From the NCBI RefSeq assembly GCF_007954425.1, contig NZ_CP042345.1, positions 1,550,001-1,614,000 on the forward strand: 64,000 nt of DNA. Reading direction: 5' to 3'. Below the pieces are notes generated by a model. That model saw nothing but the letters and a program-made list of their open reading frames with translations, had not been told where the DNA came from and searched no databases. Source of the stretch: Novosphingobium ginsenosidimutans. Lineage in GTDB: Bacteria; Pseudomonadota; Alphaproteobacteria; Sphingomonadales; Sphingomonadaceae. Made by a program: the position numbers and the translations under genes. Positions 15,944 through 22,958 of this stretch are shown in pieces. Position 1 is the first letter of the stretch, and each line of letters begins with the position of its first letter.

Positions 15944-17743
15944 ATGTTGACGCGGCAAATCCAGCTGCTTGTCAAGTTGGCGGTGGGGATCAGTGTTACC
16001 ACGGCGGCGTATGGGGAAGGCAACCATAATGGTTGGTGTCAGGGCGTTGGCAACAAGCATCAGAGCACCGCGTGTGCCGGCGGCGTACCCACGATAACCA
16101 ACCCTCAACAACCGCAACCGATTGTCAACACGATCAGCGTTTCGGTGGTGGGTGGCACAACGGAGACTTTGACACAGCCCCTGCTGCCACAGCTGCAGAA
16201 CAACGATTCAACGATTCAGCTTCAGCCGCTGGTCCAGCCGCCGCTGCCAAACCAGGGGCCGACCGTGGTTCCGCCGCTGCAGCAACCTCCGGTCGTGCAG
16301 CCGGTGCTTCAGCCGGTGCTCCAGCCGCCCCTGCCGAACCAGGTTCCAACCGTGGTTCCGCCGCTGCAGCAACCTCCGGTCGTGCAGCCGGTGCTTCAGC
16401 CGCCGCTCCAGCCGCCCCTGCCGAACCAGGTTCCAACCGTGGTTCCGCCGCTGCAGCAGCCGCCGGTCGTGCAGCCAGTGTTTCAACCGCCGCTGGTCCA
16501 GCCGCCGCTGCCAAACCAGGGGCCGACCGTGGTGCCGCCGCTGCAGCAGCCGCCGGTCGTGCAGCCAGTGCTTCAACCGCCGCTGGTCCAGCCGCCGCTG
16601 CCAAACCAGGGGCCGACCGTGGTGCCACCGCTGCAGCAGCCGCCGGTCATGCAGCCAGTGCTTCAACCGCCGCTGGTCCAGCCGCCGCTGCCAAACCAGG
16701 GGCCGACCGTGGTGCCGCCGCTGCAGCAGCCGCCGGTCGTGCAGCCAGTGCTTCAACCGCCGCTGGTCCAGCCGCCGCTGCCAAACCAGGGGCCGACCGT
16801 GGTGCCACCGCTGCAGCAGCCGCCGGTCATGCAGCCAGTGCTTCAACCGCCGCTGGTCCAGCCGCCGCTGCCAAACCAGGTTCCAACCGTGGTTCCGCCG
16901 CTGCAGCAGCCGCCGGTCGTGCAGCCAGTGTTTCAACCGCCGCTGGTCCAGCCGCCGCTGCCAAACCAGGGGCCGACCGTGGTGCCGCCGCTGCAGCAGC
17001 CGCCGGTCGTGCAGCCAGTGCTTCAACCGCCGCTGGTCCAGCCGCCGCTGCCAAACCAGGGGCCGACCGTGGTGCCACCGCTGCAGCAGCCGCCGGTCAT
17101 GCAGCCAGTGCTTCAACCGCCGCTGGTCCAGCCGCCGCTGCCAAACCAGGGGCCGACCGTGGTGCCGCCGCTGCAGCAGCCGCCGGTCGTGCAGCCAGTG
17201 CTTCAACCGCCGCTGGTCCAGCCGCCGCTGCCAAACCAGGGGCCGACCGTGGTGCCACCGCTGCAGCAGCCGCCGGTCATGCAGCCAGTGCTTCAACCGC
17301 CGCTGGTCCAGCCGCCGCTGCCAAACCAGGGGCCGACCGTGGTGCCACCGCTGCAGCAACCGCCGGTCATGCAGCCTCCCAGCGGAAACCGCCCTGACCG
17401 CTTGCCGCGACCTCAAAAGCCGGCCGTGACCTCACAAATGCAACCAACCAACAATGGGGATAAGATAAATCGCCAAAACATCATTTCTTCGGAACTCGGC
17501 AGATCACTTCCGACGGCACGAGATGTGCTATCAGGTACGCGCGAATACCAGTGTATAAATAGCGGCTTTGGGCGTCGCTATCGCCTTCTACCTAATGGCA
17601 AGCTTATGGCGATCGGGCTTTCTCCGATTGTGCGATCGCCAGACAATGTTGCACGCGACGTTCCTGCGGTGACCAACAGAACGGCTGAATGCGTTGTTTC
17701 GCGAGAGCGCCGGTGGAGACCCAACAGCGATACAGATGAGTGA
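15944..17743 (+). CDS. Secreted Pro/Gln-rich tandem-repeat protein, putative cargo of the adjacent TpsB-like transporter
   Basis: Begins immediately after the transporter stop (TAGATG). The 599 residues have a signal peptide (residues 1 to about 24) and a short region with two Cys (WCQGVGNKHQSTACAGG). Thirteen tandem units of about 30 residues follow (residues 99 to about 478), each built from PPLPNQ, PTVVPPLQQ and QPVLQPPLVQ. A C-terminal domain of about 120 residues has two Cys (YQCINSGFGRRYRLLPNGK and TAECVVSRERRW). The repeats should form an extended polyproline-like stalk. No TPS secretion domain or filamentous haemagglutinin repeats are visible. Other frames are open over the repeat only because the unit is a multiple of three bases. 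Confidence 0.8.
   Translation: MLTRQIQLLVKLAVGISVTTAAYGEGNHNGWCQGVGNKHQSTACAGGVPTITNPQQPQPIVNTISVSVVGGTTETLTQPLLPQLQNNDSTIQLQPLVQPPLPNQGPTVVPPLQQPPVVQPVLQPVLQPPLPNQVPTVVPPLQQPPVVQPVLQPPLQPPLPNQVPTVVPPLQQPPVVQPVFQPPLVQPPLPNQGPTVVPPLQQPPVVQPVLQPPLVQPPLPNQGPTVVPPLQQPPVMQPVLQPPLVQPPLPNQGPTVVPPLQQPPVVQPVLQPPLVQPPLPNQGPTVVPPLQQPPVMQPVLQPPLVQPPLPNQVPTVVPPLQQPPVVQPVFQPPLVQPPLPNQGPTVVPPLQQPPVVQPVLQPPLVQPPLPNQGPTVVPPLQQPPVMQPVLQPPLVQPPLPNQGPTVVPPLQQPPVVQPVLQPPLVQPPLPNQGPTVVPPLQQPPVMQPVLQPPLVQPPLPNQGPTVVPPLQQPPVMQPPSGNRPDRLPRPQKPAVTSQMQPTNNGDKINRQNIISSELGRSLPTARDVLSGTREYQCINSGFGRRYRLLPNGKLMAIGLSPIVRSPDNVARDVPAVTNRTAECVVSRERRWRPNSDTDE
16238..17377 (+). repeat. 13 tandem 87-90 bp repeats with 450-bp higher-order duplication
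   Basis: Units 1 and 2 are 87 bases (16238-16411); units 3-12 are 90 bases each (16412-17311); unit 13 is partial. Variant positions (VPT or GPT, VVQ or VMQ, PVF or PVL) follow the same order in units 3-7 and 8-12, so a 450-base block was duplicated almost perfectly. Within the block, pairs of units also alternate VVQ and VMQ, a 180-base periodicity. Confidence 0.95.
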
Positions 17744-18439
17744 GGTGAATTAAAACCAACTAAGGTTGGTGGATCGGGTGACAACGGACAGAATTCATCT
17801 CAGTCCACGCCAATTCAACCAGCAACGCTTTTGCGATGATCGACAGACCTTCAAGTGCCGCTGCACTGGCCTATTGGTAATCACTCGTAGCCTAGGCGCT
17901 CGCACTCAAAGCCAATGCTCTGTCTATATGAGACGAGTTTCGATTCGTCTGATAGGTCTCTGAATGTGGATGGCTTAAGGGATATCGCAAATGGCTAGAT
18001 TTTAAACGGGCGCCTCTATCTCCGGCCAATAGCCCGCACCAAGCCCCCAGTTATTGCTGTAAAGCGGCTGAATGCATGACCGCTTATGACGAACCAATCC
18101 GAAGCAGGGAACGACAGCATTTTCAGCGAGAGCCGACTCCGCGCGCATGTCTGCTTTGTCGTCGTGTCCGGACAGTCCTCTGTGGATGGCTCCCGCGTTG
18201 CAAGTGTAAAGTGATGATCTGGCCGTTGGTCGGGTGCAGTCGTCTGTCCGGCCTGTTGATGCAGTCGGTGTAGACTGCTGGCCCTGATGGATTCCGCGAA
18301 CAAGGTCCGATCGGCTTTGCAGGCTATTACGCCTATGACTGTCCTTGGGTTGTCCTTGTTCCCGGTCCGACCGGTTTTGCCATCACATCCTTCGCTCTCA
18401 CAACATCGTGAAGCTGATCTCCTCAGCTAAGCTCTTGAT
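17744..18439. other. Intergenic region, no convincing gene; right part is probably the non-coding end of the IS110 element
   Basis: Only short frames without protein character occur. A small hairpin ACCAAC/GTTGGT lies at about 17755-17770, just after the repeat-protein gene. Towards the transposase two direct repeats occur, GGTCCGATCGGCTTTGC at 18304-18320 and GGTCCGACCGGTTTTGC at 18364-18380, exactly 60 bases apart with two differences. In IS110/IS1111 elements the non-coding segment next to the transposase encodes the guide RNA, so this part may belong to the element. Confidence 0.5.
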
Positions 18440-19600
18440 CTAGGCTACCGCCAGCATAGGCGCATGCCCGCGTTCGAAGACGCCGCCGCGCGCCATGATC
18501 GCCCAAGCGATCCGCGCCATCTTGTTGGCGATGGCGACCGTGGCGACGCGCGCGGGCTTTCTGGCGAGCAGAGCGACAAAGCGCGGATCGACCGTGCTGG
18601 GTTTCTCCTTGGCGTATCGGACCAGCGCGGTTGCGCCGACAACCAGGAGCTGCCGCAGATATCTGTCGCCCATCTTGGTAATGCGCCCCAGTCGCTCCTT
18701 GCCGCCACTCGAGCTCTGCCGCGGGGTCAGCCCCAACCAGGCGGCGAACTGGCGTCCTGACGAGAACTGGCTCGGATCGGTCACCGACGCGGCGAGCGCG
18801 GTCGCGCCGATCGGCCCGATACCAGGGATCGTCGCCAGGCGCCGGGCCCTGTCGTCGCTCCGCTGCAGAGCGGCGAGACGCAGATCGAGCTTGCGCAACT
18901 GGGCGTGAAGCTGAAGCAGTTGCCCTGCCATGATGGCGACGACGTTCGTCGCCTCGGTTGGCAGATCGAGTTTGGACTCGCCGTCAACGATATCCCGCGC
19001 AATCTGCAGTGCCTTCACGATCCCGACCGGGATAGCGATCCCCAGTTCGGCGAGCACGCTTCGCATCATGTTGACCAGCTGCGTGCGTTGCTTGATCAAC
19101 AGGCTGCGCACGCGATGCAGCGACAATGCCGCCTGCTGCTCGCGCGACTTGATAGGCACGAACCGCATCGTCTGACGTGTGACCGCTTCGCAGATCGCCT
19201 CGGCGTCGGCGGCATCGTTCTTACCACGCTTCACATATGGCTTTACGTAAGCCGCCGGCATCAGTCGCACCTCATGACCCAGCTTGGTCAATTCGCGCGC
19301 CCAGTGATGCGACGTCCCGCAGGCCTCGGCGCCTACCATGCACGGCGGCAACTTCTCGAAGAACGGCAGCATCTGCGATCGCCGCAGCGCTTTGCGAATT
19401 ACGACCTCACCGGTCGCGCTGATACCGTGAACCTGAAAAACGTTCTTGGCCAAATCCAGGCCGATCGTGCTAATCTCCATGGCGGGTGGCTCCTTTGCTC
19501 GGGTTTGCATGACAGCAACCCATCTTGGCACTCAGATGCCGTGAGCGGGAGCCATCCACCCCATCCGCTCTTGGGGAAGATCGTGCGTTAGCAGCCATTG
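18250..19600 (-). mobile_element. IS110-family insertion sequence (limits approximate)
   Basis: The element contains an intact IS110-type transposase on the minus strand. Such elements lack conventional terminal repeats and carry a guide (bridge/seek) RNA in a non-coding flank. I could not fix either end from the sequence. The limits given cover the transposase, the downstream segment with 60-bp-spaced direct repeats, and the upstream segment with the inverted pair GGGTGGCTCC / GGAGCCATCCACCC (about 19484 and 19550). Confidence 0.6.
18440..19480 (-). CDS. IS110-family transposase
   Basis: Starting at MEISTIGLDLAKNVFQVHG (ATG 19480; the frame is open 17 codons further upstream but lacks family similarity there), the 346-residue protein has the N-terminal RuvC-like DEDD domain (LDLAK, VGAEACGTSHHWAREL, KNDAADAEAICEA). 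It also has the C-terminal transposase-20 domain with the catalytic-Ser region (IPGIGPIGATALAA, GLTPRQSSSGGKERLGRITKMGDRYLR). It is intact. IS110 transposases use a guide RNA to recombine the circular element with its target. Confidence 0.93.
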   Translation of the reverse strand: MEISTIGLDLAKNVFQVHGISATGEVVIRKALRRSQMLPFFEKLPPCMVGAEACGTSHHWARELTKLGHEVRLMPAAYVKPYVKRGKNDAADAEAICEAVTRQTMRFVPIKSREQQAALSLHRVRSLLIKQRTQLVNMMRSVLAELGIAIPVGIVKALQIARDIVDGESKLDLPTEATNVVAIMAGQLLQLHAQLRKLDLRLAALQRSDDRARRLATIPGIGPIGATALAASVTDPSQFSSGRQFAAWLGLTPRQSSSGGKERLGRITKMGDRYLRQLLVVGATALVRYAKEKPSTVDPRFVALLARKPARVATVAIANKMARIAWAIMARGGVFERGHAPMLAVA

Positions 19601-19640
19601 AACTTGAGCCACTCAGCTTCGGAAATGGCGGCGCTCCTTA

Positions 19641-20210
19641 CTATGAGGCGGAGCGCTGTATGGCTGACCGACTAACGCCGAACTCCTTCGCAAGCGTACT
19701 TAGCGAGGCACCCTGACTTCGCCGCAGCCGGACCGCATCGCGCTGCTCCTGATTCAATGCGCCAGGACGGCCGAGCTTCTTCCCTTGTGCCTTCGCGCGC
19801 GCGAGGCCAGCCTGGGTTCGTTCGACCAGGAGATCCCGCTCGAACTCCGCGACCGAAGCGATCACCGACATCGTCATCTTCCCGGCAGCACTGGTAAGAT
19901 CCACCCCACCGAGGGCTAAGCAGTGCACTCGGACCTGCAGCTCGGCTAGCTGCTCAATGGTTGCTCTCACATCCATCGCGTTGCGACCTAGGCGATCGAG
20001 CTTGGTCACGACAAGAACGTCATCCCACTCCAAGCGCTCGACTAGCTTCCGAAAGCCTTTTCGCTCCATCGCTGGGACTGAACCGGAGATGGTTTCAGAG
20101 ACAATGCGACGCTCATCGATCGCAAACCCAGCCGCCTGAATTTCCATGACCTGGTTTTCTATAGTTTGGTCAGCTGTACTCACACGGCAATATGCAAAAA
20201 CGCGCGTCAT
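19641..20210 (-). CDS. Serine recombinase (resolvase/invertase family)
   Basis: A 189-residue full-length small serine recombinase. The N-terminal catalytic domain has YCRVSTADQT with the nucleophile Ser near residue 11, VTKLDRLGRNAMD with the conserved Arg residues, and AEFERDLLVERTQAGLARAKAQGKKLGRP. A C-terminal helix-turn-helix follows (STLAKEFGVSRSAIQR). It resembles Tn3-type resolvases and plasmid multimer resolvases or Pin-type invertases. No res or inversion site could be assigned. Typical of plasmid or transposon cargo. Confidence 0.92.
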   Translation of the reverse strand: MTRVFAYCRVSTADQTIENQVMEIQAAGFAIDERRIVSETISGSVPAMERKGFRKLVERLEWDDVLVVTKLDRLGRNAMDVRATIEQLAELQVRVHCLALGGVDLTSAAGKMTMSVIASVAEFERDLLVERTQAGLARAKAQGKKLGRPGALNQEQRDAVRLRRSQGASLSTLAKEFGVSRSAIQRSAS

Positions 20211-20697
20211 AGTTGCCTCATCCGTTTCGAAAGTGTGTATCGAAACAAATTAGCATGTTCGAAATTCAATGGCTAATTTACGAAGCAGAGCGAGGTGGTG
20301 TATCAAAAACGCTCGTTTCTGGCACAGCAGAACCGATCAACCATCAGTGAGATATACTTTATTATATATGGCGTTCTGCGTTGCTTATATTTTAACAACA
20401 GGGTTTTCCATGTGACAACGACGTTGGTCCTGAGCGATGTCCGAAAATTCCAGGCAAGCCAATGACGGCTTCGTGGGACGATCCGGAAAGGCAGCTTCCG
20501 TCGACGCAGAAGAGTAAGCGGACATCCTGTCCACCACCTTTGAATGATAAAATGCGATTGTTGCATGTTGGACTTTTGCCCATGACTTAGCCCGCGAATG
20601 ACGCGTCGTAGAGTGCGCCTGGATGCGGACGACTGCGGAGCGTTGTGGCTGGACGTCTGATGGTCAGAAGGATAGCCTGCGGCAAGTTTAGCTCAAC
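20211..20697. other. Intergenic region without a supported gene
   Basis: AT-rich in places (20350-20400, with TTTATTATATATGG). It would contain the promoter and possible crossover site of the resolvase gene on one side and the promoter of the zinc-ribbon gene on the other. Short minus-strand frames here lack protein character or ribosome sites. Confidence 0.5.
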
Positions 20698-20988
20698 TTG
20701 GGGGCGGGTGTGGAAATCCTACTAATCATCTGGATTGCATTCGGAATCGCGGCTGCGATAGTGATGAGCAACAAGGGCCGAAGTGGGTGTGGCGGTTTTG
20801 CCCTTGGCTTCCTTCTCGGCCCCATAGGCCTGGTGATAGCGCTGGTGGTGCAAGCCGATCATCGCGCCATGGAGAAGTCGGAACTGGAAGACGGTAAAAT
20901 GCGAAAATGTCCGCACTGTGCCGAAGTGATCAAGGCTGAGGCTAAGAAGTGTCGCTATTGCGGATCTGACGTTCCACCGCTTGCCTGA
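20698..20988 (+). CDS. Small membrane protein with C-terminal zinc ribbon
   Basis: 96 residues: two membrane helices (EILLIIWIAFGIAAAIVM and FALGFLLGPIGLVIALVV) joined by GRSGCGG, then a charged linker and a zinc ribbon KCPHCAEVIKAEAKKCRYCG with two CxxC pairs. The start is TTG at 20698 or GTG at 20710; neither has a perfect ribosome site. Proteins of this plan are common and of unknown role, probably sensing or scaffold functions at the inner membrane. The next gene starts 3 bases after its stop, so they are co-transcribed. Confidence 0.75.
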   Translation: MGAGVEILLIIWIAFGIAAAIVMSNKGRSGCGGFALGFLLGPIGLVIALVVQADHRAMEKSELEDGKMRKCPHCAEVIKAEAKKCRYCGSDVPPLA

Positions 20989-20991
20989 CAA

Positions 20992-21483
20992 ATGGATCAT
21001 ATTGACGTTGCGCAGATAGATCGGGCCGGCATCGAGGTCCGCCACAAGATTGCGATTGCGGATTGTGTAATGGCTTGGGGCGCTTTTGATGCCCACCTCC
21101 GCGCACTTTTGACCTCAATCGACGGGCGCGATCTGTCTGCGGGTGCTGCAGATTACGATAAGCTATGGACGCAAGTCGCCTGGACGAAATTGCTGCAACG
21201 TCTCCGGGATAAGGGCGCTCCAGCGGAGAGTTTGGCAAAGGTAAGGGCACACAAAAAGGCATACTCACGCCATGTCGAGGCGCGGAACATAATGGCTCAT
21301 TCGGGTTGCGTTGGCGTTTGGGCCCGTGATCGAGATTATCTAGTCTTTGCCCCATTCGAAGCACATAAGCCGGGGCAAATGGCCATTGTGTGCCAACCGG
21401 TGTCAGTCATTGAACAATCGACAGCCTGGGCGACAGCATTCAGTGAAATGGCACACAGCATCATGACGCGGCTGGGCTACTAA
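20992..21483 (+). CDS. Hypothetical helical protein with HEPN-like Rx4H motif
   Basis: A 163-residue all-helical-looking protein. Residues 98-103 read RNIMAH, matching the R(N/D)xxxH active-site motif of HEPN RNases, within a helix EARNIMAHSG that follows a long helical segment (RAHKKAYSRHVEA). No other domain is seen. HEPN proteins occur as toxin RNases and as defence effectors. The motif alone is short, so the call is tentative. It forms an operon with the zinc-ribbon gene and is 28 bases from the next membrane-protein gene. Confidence 0.6.
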   Translation: MDHIDVAQIDRAGIEVRHKIAIADCVMAWGAFDAHLRALLTSIDGRDLSAGAADYDKLWTQVAWTKLLQRLRDKGAPAESLAKVRAHKKAYSRHVEARNIMAHSGCVGVWARDRDYLVFAPFEAHKPGQMAIVCQPVSVIEQSTAWATAFSEMAHSIMTRLGY

Positions 21484-21511
21484 TACGGCTTATAGAGGAG
21501 CGATTGTTCGC

Positions 21512-22120
21512 ATGAGTCCCAACAGTGGTCCTAGCCTCTCAGTAGCGGATTTGAACTCCGATCCCGAGGAAAATCGTGCGCTCGCAGCCTTCATGAGCGA
21601 CCTCTACCGAGAGACCATGCTCAAAACGATGGATGTCGGCGCCTCTCTTGCCAAGTGGGTGCTCACTTCCCTGCTCGCGATAAACGGAGGCGCCGCTATC
21701 GCAACCTGGGGGCTCCAAATGAGCCCTGGCTCAAAGGTCGCTTCTTGCGCGGTATTCGTGGTCGGAGTGCTTCTCGCACTGCTTTCCGCCCATTTGAGCG
21801 TGAAGTCTCTTCCCGAGCGTATGGTACCGATCGGTCAGGCAATAGGCTATTGGATCTCAGTAAAATACGATGGCGAGAGAGTCGCCGATTTGGAAACGCA
21901 CGAAATAAACATTGGCTCGGTAAACAAAGCTGCAAGCCGCGGTCCTGAGGCGGTGAGCTGGCTGTCTGCATTGGCATTTGTAATTGGAGTCGCCTTGGCA
22001 GGCTGGGGCGCGCTGCCTCACAACGCCTCGACTATCATCGAGGGCAGCAAAACCGGCACGCCTCTTAGAGTTGCAAGCCCTCCTATTGAACCAGCAGCAA
22101 TCAGGCCGCCATCGCAATAA
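21512..22120 (+). CDS. Membrane protein, function unknown
   Basis: 202 residues with three hydrophobic helices: KWVLTSLLAINGGAAIATWGL, VASCAVFVVGVLLALLSAHL and VSWLSALAFVIGVALAGWGAL. The N-terminal part is acidic and soluble and the C-terminal tail Pro/Ser-rich. The family is not recognised. A GAGGAG ribosome site precedes the ATG. Position after the HEPN-like gene suggests a shared transcript and perhaps an effector-and-membrane-partner arrangement, which is only inference. Confidence 0.65.
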   Translation: MSPNSGPSLSVADLNSDPEENRALAAFMSDLYRETMLKTMDVGASLAKWVLTSLLAINGGAAIATWGLQMSPGSKVASCAVFVVGVLLALLSAHLSVKSLPERMVPIGQAIGYWISVKYDGERVADLETHEINIGSVNKAASRGPEAVSWLSALAFVIGVALAGWGALPHNASTIIEGSKTGTPLRVASPPIEPAAIRPPSQ

Positions 22121-22140
22121 CGATCCGGCTCGCATGCAGC

Positions 22141-22581
22141 CTAGAACTTGCGCTGCACCGTCGCCGGGTCATACCGCTCGCAAGTGCCAGAAAAGGCCCC
22201 CAGCACTCCGTTGATGGTCACCACCCCTGAAAGCCGATTAAGCCTGAACTTGGGCTTGTAGTTCGCATGAAGCCTGATCTGACCTGAAATCTCGTTTTCC
22301 GATTGTGTGACCTTCGTCAGGGTGAAAGATCCGTCCTGATTGGCCTCTTTGTAGGGGGACTGCAGGCGATCAGGCAGGCGAGCCGTGCCAGTGCTGTCCG
22401 GCTTAATGGCAAAGCTAACCGTGTCTTGGGTGCCGACGCGTTCAGTTTTTGCGTTTCCGCCAATGAAGTCGAGGGTGGTGCCTACACGCTCATCTTTGAG
22501 GGCCGTCCCAGTGCAGATCAAGTTGATCGGTGATGTTGCAGCTTCTGCGGCAATCAAGGCAACGAAAATGGAAAACGACAT
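22141..22581 (-). CDS. Exported hypothetical protein
   Basis: The start at 22581 (MSFSIFVALIAAEAATS) follows AAGGGAGA and gives 146 residues with a short signal-like leader; upstream in-frame Met codons lack support. The mature part is beta-rich with ICTGTALKDERVGTTLDF, DTVSFAIKPDSTGTARLPDRL and ISGQIRLHANYKPKFRLNRLSGVVTING, ending GTCERYDPATVQRKF. Two Cys may pair. Small exported proteins of this pattern occur in sphingomonads without assigned role. It is divergent from the TIR gene. Confidence 0.65.
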   Translation of the reverse strand: MSFSIFVALIAAEAATSPINLICTGTALKDERVGTTLDFIGGNAKTERVGTQDTVSFAIKPDSTGTARLPDRLQSPYKEANQDGSFTLTKVTQSENEISGQIRLHANYKPKFRLNRLSGVVTINGVLGAFSGTCERYDPATVQRKF

Positions 22582-22958
22582 TTGCTCTCCCTTCGGCGGA
22601 TAGATGAAGGCAGCCCTGGCAGGAGTCAAATTTGCTCGAAAACTTCGTGGCCAGGCGCACAAGCTTGCGCGCATGGAAAGGTGGGGCCGCGTTAGTTCCT
22701 GTTCCATTAGCGGCCCGCTTGCCGACTTCCAAGCTGATGAGCGTAGGGCAGTTATGAATGGGGTGATCTCTGGCGCGGAATGGCCGCTATGTCAGCGTAA
22801 AAGAGAGCTCGCTAGGCTTCTCGGACCAGATCGGTCAGCGCGACAAAAGAGGGAAGCCTGCCTACTTCGTTAACGTGCTCTGAGAACCGCTTGTCAGGCG
22901 CCCGGGATCAGCTAGCATCTCTACCTCTCGGAGAAGCAAGGCAGGGGCGGCTCGGGAT
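22582..22958. other. Divergent intergenic region
   Basis: 377 bases between the exported protein gene on the left and the TIR gene on the right, presumably holding both promoters. A plus-strand frame at 22604-22873 is open but lacks a ribosome site and protein character. No clear operator or hairpin was found. Confidence 0.45.

Noticed and set aside
16231..17380. Possible CRISPR array because of regular 90-base repeats
   Set aside because: Units are contiguous and coding without unique spacers; no cas genes in the window.
16033..17397. Long plus-strand frame of Ala/Gly/Lys repeats overlapping the Pro/Gln repeat gene
   Set aside because: It is open only because the repeat unit is a multiple of three bases. 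It has no ribosome site and does not carry the signal peptide or the C-terminal domain.
16208..17416. Long minus-strand Arg/Leu/His repeat frame
   Set aside because: Same cause: antisense translation of the tandem repeat, highly basic and without start signals.
18016..18303. 95-residue minus-strand frame between the repeat protein and the IS110 element
   Set aside because: No protein-like composition and no ribosome site; overlaps the possible element end.
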